Assembly: GCF_910591885.1 (NCBI RefSeq)
Contig: NC_063278.1
Location: forward strand, 18,987,989 to 19,051,988
Direction: 5' to 3'
Length of the DNA stretch: 64,000 nucleotides
DNA from: Bombus terrestris
Taxonomy: Eukaryota; Arthropoda; Insecta; Hymenoptera; Apidae
Part shown: positions 14,791 through 30,300 of the stretch, one piece after another
Numbering within the stretch: the first letter of the stretch is position 1
Layout of the letters: each line of letters opens with the position of its first letter
Translations under genes and position numbers: made by a program
The notes under the pieces: model-generated
The model's input: only the letters and a program-made list of their open reading frames with translations
Database searches by the model: none
Told to the model about the DNA's origin: nothing

Positions 14791-16810
14791 ATCGTAATAG
14801 TATATAACGTTATACGTTATATCGTAATAGCATATAACGTTATACGTTATATCGTAATAGTATATAACGTTATACGTTATATCGTAATAGCATATAACGT
14901 TATACGTTATATCGAAATAGCATATAACGTTATACGTTATATCGTAATAGCATATAACGTTATACGTTATATCGTAATACTATATAACGTTATACGTTAT
15001 ATCGTAATAGTATATAACGTTATATGTTATATCGTAATAACATATAACGCTATACGTTATATCGTAATAGTATATAACGTTAAAGGTTATATCGTAATAC
15101 TATATAACGTTATTAGCTATATCGTAATACTATATAACGTTATACGTTATATCGTAATCCTATATAACGTTATACGTTATATCGTAATAGCATATAACGT
15201 TATACGTTATATCGTAATAGTATATAACGTTATACGTTATATCGTAATAGCATATAACGTTATACGTTATATCGTAATACTATATAACGTTATACGTTAT
15301 ATCGTAATAGCATATAACGTTATACGTTATATCGTAATAGTATATAACGTTATACGTTATATCGTAATAGCATATAACGTTATACGTTATATCGAAATAG
15401 CATATAACGTTATACGTTATATCGTAATAGCATATAACGTTATACGTCATATCGTAATACTATATAACGTTATACGTTATATCGTAATAGTATGTAACGT
15501 TATACGTTATATCGTAATAGCATATAACGTTATACGTTATATCGTAATAGCATATAACGTTATACGTTATATCGTAATAGTATATAACGTTATAAGTTAT
15601 ATCGTAATACTATATAACGTTATACGTTATATCGTAATAGTATATAACGATATACGTTATATCGTCATACTATATAACGTTATATGTTATATCGTAATAC
15701 TATATAACGTTATACGCTTTATCGTAATACTATATAACGTTATACGTTATATCGTAATACTATATAACGTTATACGCTTTATCGTAATAGTATATAACGT
15801 TATACGTTATATCACAGTAGTATATAACGCTATACGTTATATCGTAATAGTATATAACGTTATACGTTATATCGTAATACTATATAACGTTATACGTTAT
15901 ATCGTAATACTATATAACGTTATACGTTATATCGTAATAGCATATAACGTTATACGTTATATCGTAATAGCATATAACGTTATACGTTATATCGTAATAC
16001 TATATAACGTTATACGTTATATCATAGTAGTATATAACGTTGTACGTTATATCGTAATAGTATATAACGTTATCAGATATATCATAATAGCATATAACGT
16101 TATACGTTATATCGTAATAGTATATAACGTTATACGTTATATCGTAATACTATATAACGTTATATGTTATATCGTAATACTATATAACGTTATACGTTAT
16201 ATCGTAATAGTATATAACGATATACGTTATATCGTAATACTATATAACGTTATATGTTATATCGTAATACTATATAACGTTATACGCTTTATCGTAATAG
16301 TATATAACGTTATACGTTATATCACAGTAGTATATAACGTTATACGTTATATCGTAATAGTATATAACGTTATATGTTATATCGTAATACTATATAACGT
16401 TATTGGATATATCATAATAGCATATAACGTTATACGTTATATCGCAATACTATATAACGTTATACGTTATATCGTAATAGCATATAACGTTATACGTTAT
16501 ATCGTAATAGTATATAACGTTATACGTTATATCGTAATAGCATATAACGTTATACGTTATATCGTAATAGCATATAACGTTATACGTTATGTCGTAATAG
16601 CATATAACGTTATACGTTATATCGTAATAGCATATAACGTTATACGTTATATCGTAATAGCATATAACGTTATACGTTATATCGTAATAGTATATAACGT
16701 TATACGTTATATCGTAATAGCATATAACGTTATACGTTATATCGTAATAGCATATAACGGTATACGTTATATCGTTATACTATATAACGTTATACGTTAT
16801 ATCATAGTAG
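14791..16810 (+). repeat. Duplicated ~2.0-kb block, copy 2
   Basis: Second copy of 12091-14110, nearly identical. One private change is ATCGTAATCC at 15151. The match stops inside the unit 16801-16830, which is chimeric. Confidence 0.8.
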
Positions 16811-17160
16811 TATATAACGCTATACGTTATATCGTAATAGTATATAACGTTATACGTTATATCGTAATACTATATAACGTTATACGTTATATCGTAATAC
16901 TATATAACGTTATACGTTATATCGTAATAGCATATAACGTTATACGTTATATCGTAATACTATATAACGTTATACGTTATATCATAGTAGTATATAACGT
17001 TGTACGTTATATCGTAATAGTATATAACGTTATATGTTATATCGTAATACTATATAACGTTATTGGATATATCATAATAGCATATAACGTTATACGTTAT
17101 ATCGCAATACTATATAACGTTATACGTTATATCGTAATAGCATATAACGTTATATGTTAT
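16801..17160 (+). repeat. Short junction segment bounded by chimeric monomers
   Basis: Twelve units joining two parts of the higher-order repeat. The first unit has the left half of a 14101-type unit (ATCATAGTAG) and the right half of a 15811-type unit (AACGC). The last unit (17131-17160) has the left half of a 16471-type unit and the right half of a 10831-type unit. Confidence 0.7.
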
Positions 17161-19830
17161 ATCGTAATAGCATATAACGTTATACGTTATATCGTAATAG
17201 TATGTAACGTTATACGTTATATCGTAACAGCATATAACGTTATACGTTATATCGTAATAGCATATAACGTTATACGTTATATCGTAATACTATATAACGT
17301 TATACTTTATATCGTAATAGTATATAACGTTATATGTTATATCGTAATAACATATAACGCTATACGTTATATCGTAATACTATATAACGTTATACGTTAT
17401 ATCGTAATAGCATATAACGTTATACGTTATATCGTAATAGCATATAACGTTATACGTTATATCGTAATAGTATATAACGTTAAAGGTTATATCGTAATAC
17501 TATATAACGTTATTAGCTATATCATAATAGCATATAACGTTATACGTTATATCGTAATAGTATATAACGTTATATGTTATATCGTAATACTATATAACGT
17601 TATACGTTATATAGTAATAGTATATAACGTTATATGTTATATCGTAATAACATATAACGCTATACGTTATATCGTAATAGTATATAACGTTATACGTTAT
17701 ATCGTAATACTATATAACGTTATACGTTATATCGTAATACTATATAACGTTATACGTTATATCGTAATAGCATATAACGTTATACGTTATATCGTAATAG
17801 CATATAACGTTATACGTTATATCGTAATACTATATAACGTTATACGTTATATCATAGTAGTATATAACGTTGTACGTTATGTCGTAATAGTATATAACGT
17901 TATTAGATATATCATAATAGCATATAACGTTATACGTTATATCGTAATAGTATATAACGTTATACGTTATATCGTAATAGCATATAACGTTATACGTTAT
18001 ATCGTAATAGCATATAACGTTATACGTTATATCGTAATAGCATATAACGTTATACGTTATATCGTAATAGCATATAACGTTATACGTTATATCGTAATAG
18101 CATATAACGTTATACGTTATATCGTAATACTATATAACGTTATATGTTATATCGTAATACTATATAACGTTATACGTTATATCGTAATAGTATATAACGA
18201 TATACGTTATATCGTAATACTATATAACGTTATATGTTATATCGTAATACTATATAACGTTATACGCTTTATCGTAATAGTATATAACGTTATACGTTAT
18301 ATCACAGTAGTATATAACGTTATACGTTATATCGTAATAGTATATAACGTTATATGTTATATCGTAATACTATATAACGTTATTGGATATATCATAATAG
18401 CATATAACGTTATACGTTATATCGTAATAGTATATAACGTTATACGTTATATCGTAATAGCATATAACGTTATACGTTATATCGTAATAGTATATAACGT
18501 TATACGTTATATCGTAATAGCATATAACGTTATACGTTATATCGAAATAGCATATAACGTTATACGTTATATCGTAATAGCATATAACGTTATACGTTAT
18601 ATCGTAATACTATATAACGTTATACGTTATATCGTAATAGTATATAACGTTATATGTTATATCGTAATAACATATAACGCTATACGTTATATCGTAATAG
18701 TATATAACGTTAAAGGTTATATCGTAATACTATATAACGTTATTAGCTATATCGTAATACTATATAACGTTATACGTTATATCGTAATACTATATAACGT
18801 TATACGTTATATCGTAATAGCATATAACGTTATACGTTATATCGTAATAGTATATAACGTTATACGTTATATCGTAATAGCATATAACGTTATACGTTAT
18901 ATCGTAATACTATATAACGTTATACGTTATATCGTAATAGCATATAACGTTATACGTTATATCGTAATAGTATATAACGTTATACGTTATATCGTAATAG
19001 CATATAACGTTATACGTTATATCGAAATAGCATATAACGTTATACGTTATATCGTAATAGCATATAACGTTATACGTCATATCGTAATACTATATAACGT
19101 TATACGTTATATCGTAATAGTATGTAACGTTATACGTTATATCGTAATAGCATATAACGTTATACGTTATATCGTAATAGCATATAACGTTATACGTTAT
19201 ATCGTAATAGTATATAACGTTATAAGTTATATCGTAATACTATATAACGTTATACGTTATATCGTAATAGTATATAACGATATACGTTATATCGTCATAC
19301 TATATAACGTTATATGTTATATCGTAATACTATATAACGTTATACGCTTTATCGTAATACTATATAACGTTATACGTTATATCGTAATACTATATAACGT
19401 TATACGCTTTATCGTAATAGTATATAACGTTATACGTTATATCACAGTAGTATATAACGCTATACGTTATATCGTAATAGTATATAACGTTATACGTTAT
19501 ATCGTAATACTATATAACGTTATACGTTATATCGTAATACTATATAACGTTATACGTTATATCGTAATAGCATATAACGTTATACGTTATATCGTAATAG
19601 CATATAACGTTATACGTTATATCGTAATACTATATAACGTTATACGTTATATCATAGTAGTATATAACGTTGTACGTTATATCGTAATAGTATATAACGT
19701 TATCAGATATATCATAATAGCATATAACGTTATACGTTATATCGTAATAGTATATAACGTTATACGTTATATCGTAATAGCATATAACGTTATACGTTAT
19801 ATCGTAATAGCACATAACGTTATACGTTAT
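17161..19830 (+). repeat. Higher-order repeat copy
   Basis: 17161-18180 aligns with 10861-11880, sharing the rare ATCGTAACAG (17221) and the GTCG start (17881). It retains the unit at 18181 that is lost at 11881. 18361-19500 aligns with 3661-4800 at offset 14,700. The marker CACATAACGT at 19801 precedes the 7.5-kb duplication. Confidence 0.75.
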
Positions 19831-22800
19831 ATCGTAATAGCATATAACGTTATACGTTATATCGTAATAGCATATAACGTTATACGTTATATCGTAATAG
19901 CATATAACGTTATACGTTATATCGTAATACTATATAACGTTATATGTTATATCGTAATACTATATAACGTTATACGTTATATCGTAATAGTATATAACGA
20001 TATACGTTATATCGTAATACTATATAACGTTATATGTTATATCGTAATACTATATAACGTTATACGCTTTATCGTAATAGTATATAACGTTATACGTTAT
20101 ATCACAGTAGTATATAACGTTATACGTTATATCGTAATAGTATATAACGTTATATGTTATATCGTAATACTATATAACGTTATTGGATATATCATAATAG
20201 CATATAACGTTATACGTTATATCGTAATAGTATATAACGTTATACGTTATATCGTAATAGCATATAACGTTATACGTTATATCGTAATAGTATATAACGT
20301 TATACGTTATATCGTAATAGCATATAACGTTATACGTTATATCGTAATAGTATATAACGTTATACGTTATATCGTAATAGCATATAACGTTATACGTTAT
20401 GTCGTAATAGCATATAACGTTATACGTTATATCGTAATAGCATATAACGTTATACGTTATATCGTAATAGCATATAACGTTATACGTTATATCGTAATAG
20501 CATATAACGTTATACGTTATATCGTTATAGCATATAACGTTATACGTGATATCGTAATAGTATATAACGTTATACGTTATATCGTAATAGCATATAACGT
20601 TATACGTTATATCGTAATAGCATATAACGGTATACGTTATATCGTTATACTATATAACGTTATACGTTATATCATAGTAGTATATAACGTTATACGTTAT
20701 ATCGTAATAGCATATAACGTTATACGTTATATCGTAATACTATATAACGTTATATGTTATATCGTAATACTATATAACGTTATACGCTATATCGTAATAG
20801 TATATAACGTTATACGTTATATCGTAATAGCATATAACGTTATACGTTATATCGTAATAGCATATAGCGTTATACGTTATACCATAATAGCATATAACGT
20901 TATACGTTATATCGTAATAGTATATAACATTATTAGCTATATCACAATAGCATATAACGTTATACGTTATATCGTAATAGTACATAACGTTATTCGTTAT
21001 ATCGTAATAGCATATAAAGTTATACGTTATATCGTAATACTATATAACGTTATATGTTATATCGTGATAGCATATAACGTTATATGTTATATCGTAATAG
21101 CATATAACGTTATACGTTATATCGTAATAGTATGTAACGTTATACGTTATATCGTAATAGCATATAACGTTATACGTTATATCGTAATAGCATATAACGT
21201 TATACGTTATATCGTAATACTATATAACGTTATACGTTATATCGTAATAGCATATAACGTTATACGTTATATCGTAATAGCATATAACGTTATACGTTAT
21301 ATCGTAATACTATATAACGTTATACGTTATATCATAGTAGTATATAACGTTGTACGTTATATCGTAATAGTATATAACGTTATCAGATATATCATAATAG
21401 CATATAACGTTATACGTTATATCGTAATAGTATATAACGTTATACGTTATATCGTAATAGCATATAACGTTATACGTTATATCGTAATAGCACATAACGT
21501 TATACGTTATATCGTAATAGCATATAACGTTATACGTTATATCGTAATAGCATATAACGTTATACGTTATATCGTAATAGCATATAACGTTATACGTTAT
21601 ATCGTAATACTATATAACGTTATATGTTATATCGTAATACTATATAACGTTATACGTTATATCGTAATAGTATATAACGATATACGTTATATCGTAATAC
21701 TATATAACGTTATATGTTATATCGTAATACTATATAACGTTATACGCTTTATCGTAATAGTATATAACGTTATACGTTATATCACAGTAGTATATAACGT
21801 TATACGTTATATCGTAGTAGTATATAACGTTATATGTTATATCGTAATACTATATAACGTTATATGTTATATCGTAATACTATATAACGTTATACGTTAT
21901 ATCGTAATAGTATATAACGATATACGTTATATCGTAATACTATATAACGTTATATGTTATATCGTAATACTATATAACGTTATACGCTTTATCGTAATAG
22001 TATATAACGTTATACGTTATATCACAGTAGTATATAACGTTATACGTTATATCGTAATAGTATATAACGTTATATGTTATATCGTAATACTATATAACGT
22101 TATTGGATATATCATAATAGCATATAACGTTATACGTTATATCGTAATAGTATATAACGTTATACGTTATATCGTAATAGCATATAACGTTATACGTTAT
22201 ATCGTAATAGTATATAACGTTATACGTTATATCGTAATAGCATATAACGTTATACGTTATATCGAAATAGCATATAACGTTATACGTTATATCGTAATAG
22301 CATATAACGTTATACGTTATATCGTAATACTATATAACGTTATACGTTATATCGTAATAGTATATAACGTTATATGTTATATCGTAATAACATATAACGC
22401 TATACGTTATATCGTAATAGTATATAACGTTAAAGGTTATATCGTAATACTATATAACGTTATTAGCTATATCGTAATACTATATAACGTTATACGTTAT
22501 ATCGTAATACTATATAACGTTATACGTTATATCGTAATAGCATATAACGTTATACGTTATATCGTAATAGTATATAACGTTATACGTTATATCGTAATAG
22601 CATATAACGTTATACGTTATATCGTAATACTATATAACGTTATACGTTATATCGTAATAGCATATAACGTTATACGTTATATCGTAATAGTATATAACGT
22701 TATACGTTATATCGTAATAGCATATAACGTTATACGTTATATCGAAATAGCATATAACGTTATACGTTATATCGTAATAGCATATAACGTTATACGTCAT

Positions 22801-25800
22801 ATCGTAATACTATATAACGTTATACGTTATATCGTAATAGTATGTAACGTTATACGTTATATCGTAATAGCATATAACGTTATACGTTATATCGTAATAG
22901 CATATAACGTTATACGTTATATCGTAATAGTATATAACGTTATAAGTTATATCGTAATACTATATAACGTTATACGTTATATCGTAATAGTATATAACGA
23001 TATACGTTATATCGTCATACTATATAACGTTATATGTTATATCGTAATACTATATAACGTTATCCGCTTTATCGTAATAGTATATAACGTTATACGTTAT
23101 ATCGTAATACTATATAACGTTATACGCTTTATCGTAATAGTATATAACGTTATACGTTATATCACAGTAGTATATAACGCTATACGTTATATCGTAATAG
23201 TATATAACGTTATACGTTATATCGTAATACTATATAACGTTATACGTTATATCGTAATACTATATAACGTTATACGTTATATCGTAATAGCATATAACGT
23301 TATACGTTATATCGTAATAGCATATAACGTTATACGTTATATCGTAATACTATATAACGTTATACGTTATATCATAGTAGTATATAACGTTGTACGTTAT
23401 ATCGTAATAGTATATAACGTTATCAGATATATCATAATAGCATATAACGTTATACGTTATATCGTAATAGTATATAACGTTATACGTTATATCGTAATTG
23501 CATATAACGTTATACGTTATATCGTAATAGCATATAACGTTATACGTTATATCGTAATAGCATATAACGTTATACGTTATATCGTAATAGCATATAACGT
23601 TATACGTTATATCGTAATAGCATATAACGTTATACGTTATATCGTAATACTATATAACGTTATATGTTATATCGTAATACTATATAACGTTATACGTTAT
23701 ATCGTAATAGTATATAACGATATACGTTATATCGTAATACTATATAACGTTATATGTTATATCGTAATACTATATAACGTTATACGCTTTATCGTAATAG
23801 TATATAACGTTATACGTTATATCACAGTAGTATATAACGTTATACGTTATATCACAGTAGTATATAACGTTATACGTTATATCGTTATACTACATAACGT
23901 TATACGTTATATCGTAATACTATATAACGTTATTGGATATATCATAATAGCATATAACGTTATACGTTATATCGTAATAGTATATAACGTTATACGTTAT
24001 ATCGTAATAGCATATAACGTTATACGTTATATCGTAATAGTATATAACGTTATACGTTATATCGTAATAACATATAACGCTATACGTTATATCGTAATAG
24101 CATATAACGTTATACGTTATATCGTAATAGTATATAACGTTACACGTTATATCGTAATACTATATAACGTTATTAGCTATATCATAATAGCATATAACGT
24201 TATACGTTATATCGTAATAGTATATAACGTTATATGTTATATCGTAATACTATATAACGTTATACGTTATATCGTAATAGTATATAACGTTATATGTTAT
24301 ATCGTAATAGCATATAACGTTATACGTTATATCGTAATAGCATATAACGTTATACGTTATATCGTAATACTATATAACGTTATACGTTATATCGTAATAG
24401 TATATAACGTTATATGTTATATCGTAATAACATATAACGCTATACGTTATATCGTAATAGTATATAACGTTAAAGGTTATATCGTAATACTATATAACGT
24501 TATTAGCTATATCATAATAGCATATAACGTTATACGTTATATCGTAATAGTATATAACGTTATATGTTATATCGTAATAGTATATAACGTTATACGTTAT
24601 ATCGTAATAGCATATAACGTTATACGTTATATCGTAATACTATATAACGTTATACGTTATATCGTAATAGCATATAACGTTATACGTTATATCGTAATAG
24701 TATATAACGTTATACGTTATATCGTAATAGCATATAACGTTATACGTTATATCGAAATAGCATATAACGTTATACGTTATATCGTAATAGCATATAACGT
24801 TATACGTTATATCGTAATACTATATAACGTTATACGTTATATCGTAATAGTATATAACGTTATACGTTATATCGTAATAGCATATAACGTTATACGTTAT
24901 ATCGTAATAGCATATAACGTTATACGTTATATCGTAATAGTATATAACGTTATATGTTATATCGTAATACTATATAACGTTATACGTTATATCGTAATAG
25001 TATATAACGATATACGTTATATCGTCATACTATATAACGTTATATGTTATATCGTAATACTATATAACGTTATACGCTTTATCGTAATAGTATATAACGT
25101 TATACGTTATATCGTAATAGCATATAACGTTATACGTTATATCGTAATAGCATATAACGTTATACGTTATATCGTAATAGCATATAACGTTATACGTTAT
25201 ATCGTAATACTATATAACGTTATACGTTATATCGTAATAGCATATAACGTTATACGTTATATCGTAATAGTATATAACGTTATACGTTATATCGTAATAG
25301 CATATAACGTTATACGTTATATCGTAATACTATATAACGTTATACGTTATATCGTAATAGTATATAACGTTAAAGGTTATATCGTAATACTATATAACGT
25401 TATTAGCTATATCATAATAGCATATAACGTTATACCTTATATAGTAATAGTATATAACGTTATACGTTATATCGTAATAACATATAACGCTATACGTTAT
25501 ATCGTAATAGTATATAACGTTATACGTTATATCGTAATACTATATAACGTTATACGTTATATCGTAATACTATATAACGTTATACGTTATATCGTAATAG
25601 CATATAACGTTATACGTTATATCGTAATAGTATATAACGTTATACGTTATATCGTAATAGCATATAACGTTATACGTTATATCGTAATACGATATAACGT
25701 TATACGTTATATCGTAATAGTATATAACGTTAAAGGTTATATCGTAATACTATATAACGTTATTAGCTATATCATAATAGCATATAACGTTATACGTTAT

Positions 25801-27330
25801 ATCGTAATAGTATATAACGTTATATGTTATATCGTAATACTATATAACATTATACGTTATATAGTAATAGTATATAACGTTATATGTTATATCGTAATAA
25901 CATATAACGCTATACGTTATATCGTAATAGTATATAACGTTATACGTTATATCGTAATACTATATAACGTTATACGTTATATCGTAATACTATATAACGT
26001 TATACGTTATATCGTAATAGCATATAACGTTATACGTTATATCGTAATAGCATATAACGTTATACGTTATATCGTAATACTATATAACGTTATACGTTAT
26101 ATCATAGTAGTATATAACGTTGTACGTTATATCGTAATAGTATATAACGTTATATGTTATATCGTAATACTATATAACGTTATACGTTATATCGTAATAG
26201 TATATAACGATATACGTTATATCGTCATACTATATAACGTTATATGTTATATCGTAATACTATATAACGTTATACGCTTTATCGTAATAGTATATAACGT
26301 TATACGTTATATCGTAATAGCATATAACGTTATACGTTATATCGTAATAGCATATAACGTTATACGTTATATCGTAATAGTATATAACGTTATACGTTAT
26401 ATCGTAATAGCATATAACGTTATACGTTATATCGAAATAGCATATAACGTTATACGTTATATCGTAATAGCATATAACGTTATACGTTATATCGTAATAC
26501 TATATAACGTTATACGTTATATCGTAATAGTATGTAACGTTATACGTTATATCGTAATAGCATATAACGTTATACGTTATATCGTAATAGCATATAACGT
26601 TATACGTTATATCGTAATAGTATATAACGTTATATGTTATATCGTAATACTATATAACGTTATACGTTATATCGTAATAGTATATAACGATATACGTTAT
26701 ATCGTCATACTATATAACGTTATATGTTATATCGTAATACTATATAACGTTATACGCTTTATCGTAATAGTATATAACGTTATACGTTATATCGTAATAG
26801 CATATAACGTTATACGTTATATCGTAATAGCATATAACGTTATACGTTATATCGTAATAGCATATAACGTTATACGTTATATCGTAATACTATATAACGT
26901 TATACGTTATATCGTAATAGCATATAACGTTATACGTTATATCGTAATAGTATATAACGTTATACGTTATATCGTAATAGCATATAACGTTATACGTTAT
27001 ATCGTAATACTATATAACGTTATACGTTATATCGTAATAGTATATAACGTTAAAGGTTATATCGTAATACTATATAACGTTATTAGCTATATCATAATAG
27101 CATATAACGTTATACCTTATATAGTAATAGTATATAACGTTATATGTTATATCGTAATAACATATAACGCTATACGTTATATCGTAATAGTATATAACGT
27201 TATACGTTATATCGTAATACTATATAACGTTATACGTTATATCGTAATACTATATAACGTTATACGTTATATCGTAATAGCATATAACGTTATACGTTAT
27301 ATCGTAATAGTATATAACGTTATACGTTAT
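19831..27330 (+). repeat. 7,500-bp tandem duplication, copy A
   Basis: 250 units matched by 27331-34830 at offset 7,500. Its left part (20161-21840) matches 1-1680, and 21841-24690 matches 3421-6270. The 58 units equivalent to 1681-3420 are therefore absent here. The 3' part contains a 1,680-bp repeat (24661-26340), followed by a second partial copy to about 27360. A shared private variant, TATTCGTTAT at 20991-21000, ties copies A and B together. Confidence 0.9.
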
Positions 27331-30300
27331 ATCGTAATAGCATATAACGTTATACGTTATATCGTAATAGCATATAACGTTATACGTTATATCGTAATAG
27401 CATATAACGTTATACGTTATATCGTAATACTATATAACGTTATATGTTATATCGTAATACTATATAACGTTATACGTTATATCGTAATAGTATATAACGA
27501 TATACGTTATATCGTAATACTATATAACGTTATATGTTATATCGTAATACTATATAACGTTATACGCTTTATCGTAATAGTATATAACGTTATACGTTAT
27601 ATCACAGTAGTATATAACGTTATACGTTATATCGTAATAGTATATAACGTTATATGTTATATCGTAATACTATATAACGTTATTGGATATATCATAATAG
27701 CATATAACGTTATACGTTATATCGTAATAGTATATAACGTTATACGTTATATCGTAATAGCATATAACGTTATACGTTATATCGTAATAGTATATAACGT
27801 TATACGTTATATCGTAATAGCATATAACGTTATACGTTATATCGTAATAGTATATAACGTTATACGTTATATCGTAATAGCATATAACGTTATACGTTAT
27901 GTCGTAATAGCATATAACGTTATACGTTATATCGTAATAGCATATAACGTTATACGTTATATCGTAATAGCATATAACGTTATACGTTATATCGTAATAG
28001 CATATAACGTTATACGTTATATCGTTATAGCATATAACGTTATACGTGATATCGTAATAGTATATAACGTTATACGTTATATCGTAATAGCATATAACGT
28101 TATACGTTATATCGTAATAGCATATAACGGTATACGTTATATCGTTATACTATATAACGTTATACGTTATATCATAGTAGTATATAACGTTATACGTTAT
28201 ATCGTAATAGCATATAACGTTATACGTTATATCGTAATACTATATAACGTTATATGTTATATCGTAATACTATATAACGTTATACGCTATATCGTAATAG
28301 TATATAACGTTATACGTTATATCGTAATAGCATATAACGTTATACGTTATATCGTAATAGCATATAGCGTTATACGTTATACCATAATAGCATATAACGT
28401 TATACGTTATATCGTAATAGTATATAACATTATTAGCTATATCACAATAGCATATAACGTTATACGTTATATCGTAATAGTACATAACGTTATTCGTTAT
28501 ATCGTAATAGCATATAAAGTTATACGTTATATCGTAATACTATATAACGTTATATGTTATATCGTGATAGCATATAACGTTATATGTTATATCGTAATAG
28601 CATATAACGTTATACGTTATATCGTAATAGTATGTAACGTTATACGTTATATCGTAATAGCATATAACGTTATACGTTATATCGTAATAGCATATAACGT
28701 TATACGTTATATCGTAATACTATATAACGTTATACGTTATATCGTAATAGCATATAACGTTATACGTTATATCGTAATAGCATATAACGTTATACGTTAT
28801 ATCGTAATACTATATAACGTTATACGTTATATCATAGTAGTATATAACGTTGTACGTTATATCGTAATAGTATATAACGTTATCAGATATATCATAATAG
28901 CATATAACGTTATACGTTATATCGTAATAGTATATAACGTTATACGTTATATCGTAATAGCATATAACGTTATACGTTATATCGTAATAGCACATAACGT
29001 TATACGTTATATCGTAATAGCATATAACGTTATACGTTATATCGTAATAGCATATAACGTTATACGTTATATCGTAATAGCATATAACGTTATACGTTAT
29101 ATCGTAATACTATATAACGTTATATGTTATATCGTAATACTATATAACGTTATACGTTATATCGTAATAGTATATAACGATATACGTTATATCGTAATAC
29201 TATATAACGTTATATGTTATATCGTAATACTATATAACGTTATACGCTTTATCGTAATAGTATATAACGTTATACGTTATATCACAGTAGTATATAACGT
29301 TATACGTTATATCGTAGTAGTATATAACGTTATATGTTATATCGTAATACTATATAACGTTATATGTTATATCGTAATACTATATAACGTTATACGTTAT
29401 ATCGTAATAGTATATAACGATATACGTTATATCGTAATACTATATAACGTTATATGTTATATCGTAATACTATATAACGTTATACGCTTTATCGTAATAG
29501 TATATAACGTTATACGTTATATCACAGTAGTATATAACGTTATACGTTATATCGTAATAGTATATAACGTTATATGTTATATCGTAATACTATATAACGT
29601 TATTGGATATATCATAATAGCATATAACGTTATACGTTATATCGTAATAGTATATAACGTTATACGTTATATCGTAATAGCATATAACGTTATACGTTAT
29701 ATCGTAATAGTATATAACGTTATACGTTATATCGTAATAGCATATAACGTTATACGTTATATCGAAATAGCATATAACGTTATACGTTATATCGTAATAG
29801 CATATAACGTTATACGTTATATCGTAATACTATATAACGTTATACGTTATATCGTAATAGTATATAACGTTATATGTTATATCGTAATAACATATAACGC
29901 TATACGTTATATCGTAATAGTATATAACGTTAAAGGTTATATCGTAATACTATATAACGTTATTAGCTATATCGTAATACTATATAACGTTATACGTTAT
30001 ATCGTAATACTATATAACGTTATACGTTATATCGTAATAGCATATAACGTTATACGTTATATCGTAATAGTATATAACGTTATACGTTATATCGTAATAG
30101 CATATAACGTTATACGTTATATCGTAATACTATATAACGTTATACGTTATATCGTAATAGCATATAACGTTATACGTTATATCGTAATAGTATATAACGT
30201 TATACGTTATATCGTAATAGCATATAACGTTATACGTTATATCGAAATAGCATATAACGTTATACGTTATATCGTAATAGCATATAACGTTATACGTCAT

